From CBDAQA01 sp965198865 (lineage in GTDB: Bacteria; Planctomycetota; Phycisphaerae; Tepidisphaerales; Tepidisphaeraceae): 64,000 bases of DNA. Positions 44,171 to 54,391 of this stretch are shown here, piece after piece; positions within the stretch are counted from its first letter, which is position 1; each line of letters opens with the position of its first letter. The DNA is taken from NCBI GenBank assembly GCA_965198865.1, contig CBDAQA010000010.1, positions 86,765-150,764 of the forward strand, written 5' to 3'. A program made the translations under genes and the position numbers. The notes beneath the pieces were generated by a model. The model saw nothing but the letters and a program-made list of their open reading frames with translations, did no database searches and had not been told where the DNA came from.

Positions 44171-46654
44171 TCAGCGGGTCACGGCGACGTGGTCGAACCG
44201 CCAGCCGTTGACGGCCGGGTTATACCCGGGCCGCGAGAAGATGAAGACGCCAGCGTACAGCTTCGCCGGCAGCCCGACCGTGCGCGTCCCGACGTCGGTC
44301 CACGTCGCGCCGTCGGCGGACAGGCCGGCGGTGAACGTGTCGCCCTGGCGGCGCAGGCGGACCCAGTCGAAGCGGCCCAGGTCGGGCCCGGCGACGGGTC
44401 CGCCGCCGTTGTGGTCCAGCGGGCACTGCAGGTGCGTCGTGCGGTCGACGCGGGCGTAGGCGGCGCAGAAGGCGTCGCCGAGGAACGTGTCGTGGGACTC
44501 GAGGTCGGTCCGGAACAGGACGCCGCCCATCCAGTCCTCGCCGGGCGCGGTGCCGTCGTCCTGCGTGCCGCGATGGCGGTCGGGCCGGGCGGCGACGTGG
44601 GCGGTGATCGTGGCGTCGCCGGCGACCCGTTGCCACGCGATGCCCGTCCCATCGCCGACCAGGGCGACCGCGCCCGGCGCCGTGGCGCTCGCCCCGAGCG
44701 GCCGGCGAGGCGGCGGCGTGCCGATCTGCGCCACCTGCCACGGCGCGGTCGGCTCCTGCCGCGTCCGGACGTGGACGGCCGACGTGTCGCACGACCGGCC
44801 GTCGCGCGTGAACAGCCGGGCGCGAAGCGCGAACGCCCCGGCCGGCAACATCGCCCGCGTCGCCCAGGGGGCGGCGTCGGCGGTCGCCCACAGCACGTCG
44901 TCCACGTAGTACGCCACTCGGACGACGCGGCCGGCGCCGCGGTCGATGGCGACGGCCAGCGGCACCGCCGCGTTGCCGATCGGCGCGTCGCTCGACCGCA
45001 GCGACATGGACGCCGCCACGCCCGTGCGATCGACCGCCCGGGCGAACGCCGACGGCGGCACGGGCTGCATCGCCATCGCCCGGGGCTGCCACGACAGGTC
45101 CACCCGGTCGGCGTAATCCGACCCCTCGCCGACGGCGACGTCGCAGAAGTAGTCGACCTCGACCGCGTGCGGCCCGCGGGCCAGCTCGGCGTGGCCGGCG
45201 CGGTCGGTGTAGCTGTGGATGCCGTCGTTGTCGACGATGGCGATGCCGTCGATCGTCAACCGGGCGCCGTCGTAGGAGGCGAGGCGGAACCCGTAGATCC
45301 CGTCGGCCGCGGCGTTCACGTAGCCGCGGTACCCGACCGCGTACCGCGTGCGGCGGCGGCGAACGGTCAGGTCGAGGCCGTCGACGGTGCCGCTCAACTG
45401 CGGCTTCATCGACCCCAGGTCGGGCAGGCGGTCCCACGCGGCACCGGCGGAGGGCGCCTCGACGTAGACGAAGTCCAGCCCTGGCGCGTGCGCGGTCAGG
45501 GCGGCGGCCGGATGAAGATCGACCGCGGCGAGAACGGTCGGCGGCACGGCGACGTCGTGGTCGAACAGGTCGGTGACGGTCAGCCGGACGGCGGTGACGC
45601 CGACGGCGGGCGCGGTGAGGATCGCCTGCCGCGCCTCGGGGTCGCGGTCGGCGGCGGTGGTGAGGACGTGCCCGTCGGCGGCGAGCGCATCGATGCGCCA
45701 GGCGAACGGCGGCGCAGCGGCGGGGTCGACGTCCCAGGTGACGATCGCCTGATCTCCGACCCGGCGGGCAACGACCCCTCGCACGGCCGGCGCGGGAAAG
45801 TTCGGTTGCGGCGGTTGTCGCAACGTGAGCGTCTGCTTCCTGGGGCCGGCGTCGAAGTCGAGGTTGCCCTTGTAGTCAGGGCCGGAACAGGTCTCGAAGA
45901 AGGCGGCGGTGCCGTCGTCGATCAGGCCATCGGACCCCTTCTCGCGGGGCGATCGGACGCTGGGGGTGAACTGGTCGGCCGCGGCCCAGGTGCCGGCGGG
46001 CGAGCGGCCGTAGGCGTGGCGGAACTCGGTGCGGCGGGGGTTGCGGTTGCCGTGGCTGAAGTCCTCGATGAACCCGCCGAGGCCGTCGAGGCCGGTGGCG
46101 CGGAACGGGACGTCCATGGTGGCCAGGTGGTACCAGTGACCGTCGGCCGGGTCGCGCATCCACTGGCCGATGAACGCGTGCCCGGCGGGGTTGACCGTCG
46201 GCTGCCAGACGCGCATGACGAACTGGTACCACTGCCCGGTCCTCAGCTGCGGCCACGCGCCCGACGCCTTGCCGGACGCCCCCTCGCCGACGACGAGCGG
46301 CGCGTACATCTGCGGATGGCCCCACGACACGCGCACGGCGTGGTCCGGGCCGTCCGCGTGTGCGACGGGCCAGAAGCTCCAGATGATGTGGGCCGGGCGC
46401 TCGTCGGGGCGGTCCGGGTCGGCCTCGGGGACGCCGCCGTAGAAGTAGGCGCTGGCCGGCCCCGCGCCGACCACCTGGGTGCTCCAGATCGCGTTGTAGG
46501 TCGACTCGGCCCAGGACGGCCAGCGGACCTCCTGCGTGAGGATGTCCGACCCCTTGGGGACGTTGAAGCCGTAGTACTCGGCGCGGGACGGCGCGGTGGG
46601 CAACAGCAGCAGCTGGCAAATGACCGTCAGCATGAGGTACCGGTAGCGTCTCAT
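44171..46654 (-). CDS. Secreted DUF3472 protein with PA14-like and C-terminal beta-sandwich domain
   Basis: 827 residues from an ATG at 46654; an ATG at 46678 would add eight residues. The signal peptide (LMLTVICQLLLLPTAPSRA) precedes a DUF3472 domain (YYGFNVPKGSDILTQEVRWP, IIWSFWPVAHADGPD). Next come linker strands and a PA14-like module (YRGYVNAAADGIYGFRLASY, HAVEVDYFCD). The C-terminal concanavalin-like domain (DWMGGVLFRTDLE, FDWVRLRRQGDTFTAGLSAD) resembles DUF1349-type folds. The three domains point to glycan recognition in the periplasm or outside. It follows a small LamG protein on the same strand. Confidence 0.85.
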   Translation of the reverse strand: MRRYRYLMLTVICQLLLLPTAPSRAEYYGFNVPKGSDILTQEVRWPSWAESTYNAIWSTQVVGAGPASAYFYGGVPEADPDRPDERPAHIIWSFWPVAHADGPDHAVRVSWGHPQMYAPLVVGEGASGKASGAWPQLRTGQWYQFVMRVWQPTVNPAGHAFIGQWMRDPADGHWYHLATMDVPFRATGLDGLGGFIEDFSHGNRNPRRTEFRHAYGRSPAGTWAAADQFTPSVRSPREKGSDGLIDDGTAAFFETCSGPDYKGNLDFDAGPRKQTLTLRQPPQPNFPAPAVRGVVARRVGDQAIVTWDVDPAAAPPFAWRIDALAADGHVLTTAADRDPEARQAILTAPAVGVTAVRLTVTDLFDHDVAVPPTVLAAVDLHPAAALTAHAPGLDFVYVEAPSAGAAWDRLPDLGSMKPQLSGTVDGLDLTVRRRRTRYAVGYRGYVNAAADGIYGFRLASYDGARLTIDGIAIVDNDGIHSYTDRAGHAELARGPHAVEVDYFCDVAVGEGSDYADRVDLSWQPRAMAMQPVPPSAFARAVDRTGVAASMSLRSSDAPIGNAAVPLAVAIDRGAGRVVRVAYYVDDVLWATADAAPWATRAMLPAGAFALRARLFTRDGRSCDTSAVHVRTRQEPTAPWQVAQIGTPPPRRPLGASATAPGAVALVGDGTGIAWQRVAGDATITAHVAARPDRHRGTQDDGTAPGEDWMGGVLFRTDLESHDTFLGDAFCAAYARVDRTTHLQCPLDHNGGGPVAGPDLGRFDWVRLRRQGDTFTAGLSADGATWTDVGTRTVGLPAKLYAGVFIFSRPGYNPAVNGWRFDHVAVTR

Positions 46655-46782
46655 GGGGTGGCGATCCTGCAGGCGCATCGGGGTGCGACCTCGCGCGACG
46701 GCTCGGGGGGCCGGGCGCGAGCGACCTGGCGCGCTCGGAGCCCGGCCCTCGGGGCCTTCGCTAAACGGGGATGGTGGAAACC

Positions 46783-47538
46783 TCAGCTCTTGGTCGCGGC
46801 GGCCTTGACGGCGGCGGCGTCGAGGACCTCGTCGTACACCTTCAGGTTCGACAGGTTGCCGACGAAGTTCTCGTCGGTGTCGTTGGCGTTGTCGGCGCCG
46901 CCCAGGTGCATCTGGGCGACGTCGGAGGGCTTGAGGTCCTCGGCGGTCAGGGCGTCGGTGCCGACCTTCTTGCCGTTCACGTAGAACGTGATCGTCCGCT
47001 CGCCGGCGGTCCCCTTGACGGTGACGGCCAGGAAGACCCACTTGCCCGCGTCGATGTTGACGTCGTCGACGGCGACGTCGGCGACGCCGTTGGCGGTGAA
47101 GGTGGGGTTGGCGTCGTTGATGCCGAACTTCCAGCCGTTGCCCGACCCGGCCCCGGTGGCCAGGATCATGTGGTAGCCGTCGGTCTTCTCGAACTTGGCC
47201 CAGGCGGTGACGGTGAAGTTGCCGGTGAGGTTGAGCGGGCTGTCCTTGGCGGGGCCGAGGTTGAGCTTGGCCTTGCCGTCGAAGTGGGCCGACTTCATCG
47301 CCGCGGCGCCGTCGGGGGTCAGGGTGATGTCGCCGTAGGTCCCGGCCGCGGGGCCGGGCTGGGCGTAGTCGGTGGCGGCGGACAGGTCGGTGGTCGAGCT
47401 GACCCGGTGGTCGGCGACGGTGTCCTTCAGGTACCCGCTCGCGTCGGACATCGGGTACTCGACCACGACCCGCGCGTTGGCGATCGAGGTGGCGACGGTC
47501 AACACGGCGGCGGCCAGGACGGTTCGGTTTCGACGCAT
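46783..47538 (-). CDS. Secreted LamG-like jelly-roll protein
   Basis: 251 residues from an ATG at 47538. A signal peptide (RTVLAAAVLTVATSIANA) is followed by one LamG/concanavalin fold: SAHFDGKAKLNLG, NFTVTAWAKFEKTDGYHMIL, WVFLAVTVKGTAGERTITFY, NGKKVGTDAL and VGNLSNLKVYDEVLD. No catalytic residues are evident, so a glycan-binding role is inferred. The upstream gap contains a CACGAA palindrome. Confidence 0.85.
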   Translation of the reverse strand: MRRNRTVLAAAVLTVATSIANARVVVEYPMSDASGYLKDTVADHRVSSTTDLSAATDYAQPGPAAGTYGDITLTPDGAAAMKSAHFDGKAKLNLGPAKDSPLNLTGNFTVTAWAKFEKTDGYHMILATGAGSGNGWKFGINDANPTFTANGVADVAVDDVNIDAGKWVFLAVTVKGTAGERTITFYVNGKKVGTDALTAEDLKPSDVAQMHLGGADNANDTDENFVGNLSNLKVYDEVLDAAAVKAAATKS

Positions 47539-47572
47539 CGGATGGACTCCTCTGAGGGTTGGGGGTTCGGAC

Positions 47573-47672
47573 CGAAGAGTTATCCACGAAGGACACGAAG
47601 AGACACGAAGGGAGAGAAATGCATGGGCTTTTCCGCTACGCGTCCCTTCGTGCCCTACGTGGATAGCTCTTC
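47573..47672. repeat. CACGAA-family palindrome upstream of the LamG gene
   Basis: The left arm (GAAGAGTTATCCACGAAGGA and onward, 47573-47612) pairs with the right arm TCCCTTCGTG...GTGGATAGCTCTTC (47643-47672), imperfectly. Same motif family as the palindromes at 11636 and 32273. Confidence 0.7.
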
Positions 47673-47687
47673 GCATTTGGCGGATCA

Positions 47688-47951
47688 CCTTGGCCAGACG
47701 TAGACCTTGTAATCCCTGATCCGGCCGGGCCGCCGTTCGGGCGGGCGACGTGGCGCAGGCCGGTCACGGTTTGATCGTCGTCCGTGTCGAGCACGATCAT
47801 GTGCGGGTGCGGCGGGCTGCGGCCGTTGTACCGGGTGTGCCAGGTGGTGGACGTGTCGCCGTCGAGCGCGTTCTCGGCGGAGCCGTCTGCCCTTCTCGTC
47901 CAGCACGCCAGGCTCGGCGGCGGAGCCGGCCTTCGCGTCTGGGCGGTTCAA
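47688..47951 (-). pseudogene. Frameshifted remnant of an F5/8 type C (discoidin) domain
   Basis: One minus-strand frame reads ADGSAENALDGDTSTTWHTR, then GRSPPHPHMIVLD and TVTGLRHVARPNG, a clear discoidin pattern. The expected ending (GRIRDYKVYVWPR and a stop) is in a different frame, so a single-base shift lies near 47730. There is no start codon of its own. It begins ten bases after the stop of the alpha-galactosidase-like gene, so it may be a detached C-terminal domain of that enzyme or the end of a lost gene. Confidence 0.7.
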
Positions 47952-47960
47952 CTCGTCTCC

Positions 47961-50000
47961 TCACTTCGCCGGCGTCGCTTCCAGCGTCAGCACCTCGAAC
48001 GGCTGCAGCGCGAACTCGTGCGGCGTGCCGCCGGCCAGGCCGATCGCGGGCCTCGCCTGCTGGTCCTTCCACGGGCTCCTCGCCGTGAACGTCGTCACAG
48101 CACCCGGTGGCAACTCAAAGGTCCTCGCCACGTCGATCGCGATCGCCTGCGGCTTGTCCGACGGGTTCCGCAGCGTCAGGATCCCCTTGGCCGGCGACCA
48201 CGATGCCCAGCCGTAGACGGCCAGCCTCGCCGGGTCGCCGCCCACCCAGTGGGTGTCGACCAGCGTGGCGGCGTTGGCGCGGCTCCAGTTGGCGGCCTCG
48301 GCCAGCACGTCCCAGTTCTCCTCCGTCAACAGCGACGGCGTCACGTACAGCTCCTGCAGCTGCGTGCCGGTGCCGAAGTAGCTGCGGACCTCGCTCTCGA
48401 AGTCGTGGTTGGGGTCGTCCTTCAGGTGGTTGGCGTGCCTGGCGTAGATGATGCCGTGGAGCATGAGCGAGTTGAGCGGGAACAGCGGGCTGACGCTGGC
48501 GATCTCGGCGTAGGTGTCGGCGTCGCGGTACGTGTTCCACTTCTGCCGCCAGGTGCCGACGCCGGCGAAGCTGTGGTCCTCGCCGCCGCGCCAGATGCTG
48601 TCGGCGTACTGGCACCAGAACGGGCTGGGCCAGGTGCCGGTGGTCAGGTTGACGAACAGGTCGGGCTTGGCGGCCCGCAGCTCGCCGATCAGGCTGATGG
48701 CGGCCTCGAAGTCGCTGCCGAACTTGCTGCCGGGGAACCACCCGCTGGCGTTGCCGGTGCCGTCGAACTTGAACTGGTTCACGTCGGCCGACTTGATCAG
48801 GTCCAGGCAGACGTCGCGGAAGTGGTCGTAGTACTTCGGGCCCGACAGGATGGGGCCGTCCTTGTTGGCCTCGTACCCCTGCTGCGTGGCGGCGGCGAGC
48901 CGCTGCTTGTGCGGCTTCCCATACCCGCCCCAGGGGCTCATCCAGATGCCGGGGGCCGTGTGGTACTTGGCGACGGCGTCGCGCACCGGCGCGAGCCCGC
49001 CGGCGAAATCCGGGTTGAAGTCCCACAGCGTCTTGGGGTTATCCCACCCATCGTCAAGCATGAAGCTGCTGAGCACCACGCCGCGCTTGGCCGTCAGCTC
49101 GTCGCCGAACCTGGCGATGGTGGCGATGAGGTCGTCGCGGGTGTAGCGGTTGAAGTAGCCGAGGTCGTACCAGGTGTTGTAGTGCAGGAACGGCCGGTAA
49201 GGGTGGGCCCGCTCGCGCTCCACGTACGCCTGCACGTCGCGGCGCAGCTGCCCCGGCCGGACCGTGCCGAAGACGGCCGACGCCTCGACCGACTGGCCCA
49301 CGCCCAGGTCGATCGCCCGGTCGACCCCGCAGCGGACGACGTCGCCGGCGACGGTGGCGTGGGCGATCGGGTGCTCGATGCCGAGGAACACGTCGCCGGC
49401 GACGACGACCGGCCCCTTCTCCGGGCCGGAGAGTTTGGCCCCCGGCAACGGGCCGTCGAACAACACGATCTCGCGCAGCGGGACGCCGTGCGCCGCCGGG
49501 CTGACGACCACGTCGGTCCGCACGTAGTTCCCGCCGTCGCGACCGACGGCCGTCCAGGTGACGCTGAGGTTGTGGGCGGCGTCCTCCAGCTCGACCGTCA
49601 CCTGCTTGCCCGGCAGGTGGGTGGCCAGCTTCGGTGCCTCGGGGTGAACCGGCGCATCGGCCACGACCGGGGCAGCGGTGACGTGCAGTTCAGAGCCCTT
49701 GATGACCGACCCGTCGGCCATCCGAAGCTCGAACGCCTCGCCGGCCAGGGGCGTGGTCTTGCCGGCGGCGACGTCCTTCAGGTTGACCGGCTTGAGCTGC
49801 CCGTCGGCGACCGACCAGCCGAGCGAGATCGCGTCGTTGCCGACCGTCATGGCGTCGGCCGTCGCGGTGGCGGTGAACGGGCCATGGATGGGGAACACGC
49901 CCGCCGGCGCGACAGCTGCCCCGGCCGTCGCGGCACCGCACAACAGGCCCGCGATCGCGAGCGCCAGCGTCCGGTCAGTCGTCGTTGTCATGCGGTTCAT
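47961..50000 (-). CDS. Secreted alpha-galactosidase-like (GH27/GH36 clan) enzyme
   Basis: 679 residues from an ATG at 50000; a second ATG at 49991 is possible. A signal peptide (LALAIAGLLCGAATAGA) is followed by an N-terminal beta-sandwich. A TIM barrel then carries FLHYNTWYDLGYFNRYTRDD, VLSSFMLDDGWDNP, IWMSPWGGYG, NQFKFDGTG (candidate nucleophile Asp) and ADSIWRGGEDHSF (candidate acid). The C-terminal beta domain ends in FALQPFEVLTLEATPAK. The layout matches GH36-like proteins of planctomycetes and verrucomicrobia. Substrate unknown; alpha-galactosides or alpha-GalNAc are likely. It belongs to the polysaccharide locus. Confidence 0.8.
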   Translation of the reverse strand: MNRMTTTTDRTLALAIAGLLCGAATAGAAVAPAGVFPIHGPFTATATADAMTVGNDAISLGWSVADGQLKPVNLKDVAAGKTTPLAGEAFELRMADGSVIKGSELHVTAAPVVADAPVHPEAPKLATHLPGKQVTVELEDAAHNLSVTWTAVGRDGGNYVRTDVVVSPAAHGVPLREIVLFDGPLPGAKLSGPEKGPVVVAGDVFLGIEHPIAHATVAGDVVRCGVDRAIDLGVGQSVEASAVFGTVRPGQLRRDVQAYVERERAHPYRPFLHYNTWYDLGYFNRYTRDDLIATIARFGDELTAKRGVVLSSFMLDDGWDNPKTLWDFNPDFAGGLAPVRDAVAKYHTAPGIWMSPWGGYGKPHKQRLAAATQQGYEANKDGPILSGPKYYDHFRDVCLDLIKSADVNQFKFDGTGNASGWFPGSKFGSDFEAAISLIGELRAAKPDLFVNLTTGTWPSPFWCQYADSIWRGGEDHSFAGVGTWRQKWNTYRDADTYAEIASVSPLFPLNSLMLHGIIYARHANHLKDDPNHDFESEVRSYFGTGTQLQELYVTPSLLTEENWDVLAEAANWSRANAATLVDTHWVGGDPARLAVYGWASWSPAKGILTLRNPSDKPQAIAIDVARTFELPPGAVTTFTARSPWKDQQARPAIGLAGGTPHEFALQPFEVLTLEATPAK

Positions 50001-50100
50001 GCGAGCCTTTACCCGAAAGATTCACCGCTGTTTACCAAAACGTTATGATGCGAGCAAACAAATCGTCCGCCTGCCGTTGTTGGCTCGGGCTTCTCGACAG

Positions 50101-50685
50101 TCACGGTTGCGTCGTCGGCGTCGCCGGGTGCAGCACGTACCGCCGGCCTTTGGCGTCGCGCGCGAACGGCTCGGCGTCCACCTCCACCTTCAGCGACGAA
50201 CCGTCGACCGTGACCTTGGCCACGTCGGGCGAGGCGGACGCCTCCTTGGCCCAGGGGTGGTGGACCGACACGGACCGGATCGGCGGGCAGGCACCGTTGA
50301 TCACCGGGTAGCCGAACGTCACGTTGACGGCCGGCACGTCGCTGCGGGGGACCTTCTCGGTGGAGTAGATCTCGACGAAGTTCGCCAGCCGGGGCGTCAT
50401 CGTCAGGTCGACGCCGGGGAAGCGCAGCGTGCCGATGTCCTGCGTCTGGTTCGTCTGGTGGTCGCGCACGTCGCAGCGGATCCAGGTGTAGGGCTTGCCA
50501 TCCACGGTCTCGGTCCGGTCAACCGTGACCGCGTAGGTAAAGGTGCCCTTGCCCCAGGGGATGGCGTGGCGAACGCTGAGGAAGTCGCCCTCGTAGTCGG
50601 CCGCCTCGTAGTGGGTGCCGTCGGTGCCCTCGGCCTGGGCGACCGTCAACGCCTTGCCCCACTCGGAGAAGATCGCGCCGTAATT
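50101..50685 (-). CDS. Hypothetical secreted protein, N-terminus cut by the junction
   Basis: The frame ends at 50101 and runs up to the composition change, with readable sequence NYGAIFSEWGKALTVAQA at the cut. Then come GDFLSVRHAIPWGKGTFTYA, DGKPYTWIRCDVRDHQT and SVSVHHPWAKEASASPDVA. It resembles planctomycete DUF3472-associated proteins, but I cannot name it firmly. There is no start codon before the junction, so the gene has lost its 5' part. It is 100 bases upstream of the alpha-galactosidase-like gene on the same strand and probably belonged to that operon. Confidence 0.7.
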   Translation of the reverse strand, partial: NYGAIFSEWGKALTVAQAEGTDGTHYEAADYEGDFLSVRHAIPWGKGTFTYAVTVDRTETVDGKPYTWIRCDVRDHQTNQTQDIGTLRFPGVDLTMTPRLANFVEIYSTEKVPRSDVPAVNVTFGYPVINGACPPIRSVSVHHPWAKEASASPDVAKVTVDGSSLKVEVDAEPFARDAKGRRYVLHPATPTTQP

Positions 50686-50692
50686 CCAACAT
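50680..50692. other. Junction between bacterial and algal DNA
   Basis: Left of about 50,685 the DNA is GC-rich and in frame for a bacterial protein. To the right the composition drops at once to near-balanced, ORFs become short, and intron-containing genes follow. No inverted repeat, duplication or integrase is seen at the boundary. The exact base cannot be fixed by eye. Confidence 0.9.
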
Positions 50693-52277
50693 CAGACAGT
50701 CTCTATGAACAGGTGTAACTTGGAACTCTCAGGAGCATGTGCAACGATTTTTGTTATCGCACCTTATTTGGCTGCAACCGACATGCTTGGCAGCAGCATA
50801 CTTGCTAATGGTAATGAAATATTTCCCGTATTGCCATGGTCAGTTGCAGGATGCAACTGCTTGGGGAGTTGCTGTATGGCATTTTGCACATGCATGGCTC
50901 AGTCATGAAACAGGCAAGCGCTAACAAGCATAAGCTCACAGCATATGTCATGCCACCTCCAGTGACAGATCAGGATATGGAAAAACTCAAGCTCCTCGAG
51001 GCTCCCACATTGTCACCAGCTTGCCACACTACCTGGTCCACCGCCATGCACGTCATGGTTGCCCCATAGTCACCCATATCTGGTAGGATGAAACGCCAAA
51101 GGCAACCACACATGAACTAGTCCTACTTGAAACCAGTGAAGCTATCTTGTGCGTAGGTAACGAGCAAATCGCGTTTATGGCAAATTTTGACGGACGGTTG
51201 AGGGGGTGCTCGTCGAAACTTTTGGGGCCAAAGGCTCGAAACTATTTCGGCTCGTTATGCCTCAACGACTCTTTGACCACAATCCCAAGCTGCTCGTTGA
51301 CCGAAAGGGCCTATCACCAATAGTATCACGGTTGAGGAGGCGGCTAGGCTGGTCACGTTGGCTGTCAGGGTTGTCAATCTTGAACGCTGAATCCACTGCA
51401 CTGCCAGCTGGCTTCGAAGTCTTAAGCGGCTTAGGCGAACATTTATAATGGGGGTAACGAGCCGACCTTACAAAGAATACGAGCTCGATGAGCATGTTTC
51501 TGGTGGGGAGGTGCTGCTCGTTATGGCTCAACGATGGAATAGCAAATTCTGGCACGTGTTCGTGAAACGTTAACGAGCCAGAATCTGGAAGATAGCATCA
51601 CTGCTTGCAACCAGTTGTCAGCCTGACTCGGGCAAACCCTTTGCAGCTTCGCACGACCTACACAGGTGCCCTTGCAGTCGGGTCAACGGCTGAAGCTTTA
51701 CAGCGGTCTAGGTGAAATGGCTGGACCCTTGCTGGTGTTCACCAAATGCGCTTGAGCTCTGCCTGATCCTTGCGGCTCCTAAGAGGTTCAGTTCTTTGTT
51801 CACTACCTTTGTACACCAGTTGAGGATCCCAACCAGGCTGAAGACATACTTGGTACTATATGTGGGGACCACTCGGAGCTGGCATCGCTGGCAAAACAGG
51901 TACCCAGGATGTGTTGATCACAGAAGACACCTTAGGTTCAATAAAACAATCATACGGTACCAAGCGCTAAAAGTTTCTACATTCCCAATTCATGTTGCCA
52001 CCTCGGTTCTGGAGGACTAGCACCTGCTGCTCAATATCTAGCCCAAACTTGGGATCAGCACACAACACCTGTGCATGGAAACGTATGATGGATCTTGTAG
52101 GTACGCGCACAAAAATTTGCATTTATGAAAAGCCTGCAGGAATTGCTTTAATGCAACGAACACGTGGCATCACACGTGCAACACAATTCAACCCATGGCT
52201 GTTTGATACCGCTCAGGCAAAAGCGGGATATTAAGCCTGCATGCATCAGCTTATATTCACGAGGCTGACACAAAGAA
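50693..52277. other. Algal non-coding DNA, no recognisable gene
   Basis: About 1.6 kb of low-complexity-free, mid-GC DNA with only short ORFs. Two 18-base copies of CTCGTTATGSCTCAACGA (S is C or G) lie at 51251-51268 and 51517-51534. A looser repeat near 51415 and 51690 (GAAG...AGCGG...TAGG) hints at decayed repeats. The ATP12 3' untranslated region should lie at the right end. Confidence 0.5.
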
Positions 52278-54143
52278 TCACTCGGCGAGCCCCGATGGTG
52301 CAAGTGGCACGTGCAGCAGGCGAGCAAAAAGCGAGCCAGCAGCCACCCGCACAGCAATGTCAGCTTGATCTAAATCGTGGCCGCCCTCCACAAGGCCCCA
52401 CTTTGCCATCTGCTCATCCTCCTCCAGCCGCGCAGCCTCCATTGCCGCAGTAAGCCCTAGGCGCCCCTGCAACATTATTGCGGCACCTCAACCCTGCTCG
52501 AGTACTGGGAGAGGGGACTCTGATCTCCTATTGCTGCTAGGACATGCCGGCAAGCTCTTATTGATCCCTAGGACTACTGTGCAGCTCAGTATAAGGGCCC
52601 TGTTGGTGGACCATTCCCAGCAGCATGCGCTGCCAACTGGGAGCGGGCAGTGCCCTCTATGCAGACAGGCATGCACCAGCATTTGTGGCTGTGGACTGAC
52701 ATCGCTTTGTGAGTATGGAAGGCAGCCATGCCCATAGTGCTGCGAGCTGACGTCGGATGCATATCAGACAAGGCACAATGGCCCGAGCCAGCCTCCTCAA
52801 CACAAAAGGGACCCAAGCATCCAATGCGTAGTGCAGAATCTTCCTGCTGCTGAGCTGTGAGATACTCGGCCAATCCACTGTCATCCCAGCTTGACTTGAT
52901 TGTTATTGCTTGCCATGTGAACTGCACATGTCCCAGGGGCTTGGGGCGCACATGCATGATGGCCAAGCCGACGCAGACTGACTTACAGGAACCGGCCAAG
53001 AACTCCGCTGTAGCCAGATGCCAAGGATCAAGGCCTGTGTCCCAAGGCCATGAACACAGCCCCATATCAGGATCCTCTACAATTAACGGCTTGGATTCAT
53101 TGCTGTAGCCATTGATTGAAACCAAGGGTACCACCTTGCAGGAGCTCTTGTACAGTGGCCACGGTCTCGCCAGGCTGATCAGCGCCAAAGATGCTGTCAG
53201 ACACATTGATGCGTACGCCTAGCCTATGCTCGACCCATCTTACTACTGGGTCCATAACCTGTGCAGCAAGAGTATGCATGGGACAGGGTGCTCATCAGTT
53301 GTCCATGAGCAAATAGACTATTTTGCAGTGATGCAGGGATGTACATGCCATTCATTGGGATGTACATGACCATCTATTGTGGTGCTGCAACTCGCATGGA
53401 TGACCTGCGCTTGCCTTTCAGCCAATGGGCCTGGCTCGTGGCGGCAACAGGCAGAGTCGGTATGAAGATAGTCCAACAGGGTACAGATGACCTTTTCTCT
53501 AGGTTTGGGCTGCACGCCAGGGGCCCATCAGACCAGATGCGATGTCAATGAGGGAAGGAGCGCAGTACGGACAAGTCACTCATAGCCGCACACCTGGTCT
53601 AGAGCGGTTGCTGCTAGTGACATCAGGGGCATGGTGAACGGACGCAACTTGCCGGCTTCCTGGGGAGGGACCATGTCCACTCCTTCACACCATGTGCAGA
53701 AGGCCTCAAGCTGGCTCCCACACGACAGTGCACCACATAGGCACCTGCCACTGCCACTCAGCGGCAATCGCCAGTGCCAGAGCTTCTGTGGGGACTGCTA
53801 GGACGTGGCGGGCGGGTGTGCGCAGGACCTTCCCGTCCAGCAGGACCATATGCCGTCCCTGCATGCACCAAACACTCTTGCAGCTACCCAGCCAACCCAA
53901 GCTGCCGCAGGAGGAAGTCTGGGGATGATAATCCGCACCCAGCGATACCTGCGCGTCTGGCTCCACGGAGATGCGCTGGAACCATCGGGCCCTGCTGGGA
54001 GGGTCAGGCGCTGGCCTCTCAGCGGCGGTGGTGGAGGCGCACGCTGACGCCGCTCCGACCTGTGCGCCGCAACCCGGAAGCAGGGCTGCAGGGGGCCCAG
54101 CACGCACAGCTTGCAGCAGGCGGTGGCCCGAGCGGCTGGTCAT
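52278..54143 (-). CDS. ATP12: ATP12 / ATPAF2, mitochondrial F1-ATPase assembly chaperone (seven exons, complete)
   Basis: Exons on the minus strand: 54143-53949, 53858-53745, 53659-53594, 53509-53405, 53258-53135, 53034-52952, 52466-52278. All introns are GT-AG and phases agree, giving 291 residues, close to the human length. The Ala/Arg-rich N-terminus (MTSRSGHRLLQAVRAGPPAA) fits a mitochondrial presequence. ATP12 motifs follow: WFQRISVEPDAQ, LLDGKVLRTPARHVLAVPT, FTMPLMSLAATALDQ, VICTLLDYLHTDSACCR, MDPVVRWVEHRLGV, LDPWHLATAEFLAGSCKSV and AARLEEDEQMAKWGLVEGGH. The protein binds F1 alpha subunit and permits assembly of the F1 hexamer in the mitochondrial matrix. The last exon/intron borders were chosen by frame and homology. 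Confidence 0.93.
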
Positions 54144-54391
54144 GGTGGGGGCGCGGCCGCCCGGCTAGCCCGGCGCTGTCCTGGGCGTGGGAGGCGCCCG
54201 CCATTGCTGCTCCCCCGCCCGCGGGGCCCCGCGGGGCCCTGTCGCTCCGGGCCGGACCTTCCAGGCAGTGATGGTGGTCACGGGAACCCTGACCAAGTTG
54301 CCCGCTCCGTCTCGGCAAACAGGCCCGTTCATCAGATTCCAACTGGCCAAAGGCCCGAACCTGCTCTATTCTATCTAGTGCTAGGGATGTA

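Noticed and set aside
50680..50692. Horizontal transfer of the bacterial segment into the alga
   Set aside because: No introns, no algal-type codon or repeat invasion, no integration hallmark, and a gene cut mid-frame; chimeric assembly is simpler without read support.
51712..52234. Overlapping short ORFs left of ATP12
   Set aside because: No family resemblance and no splice-compatible continuation.
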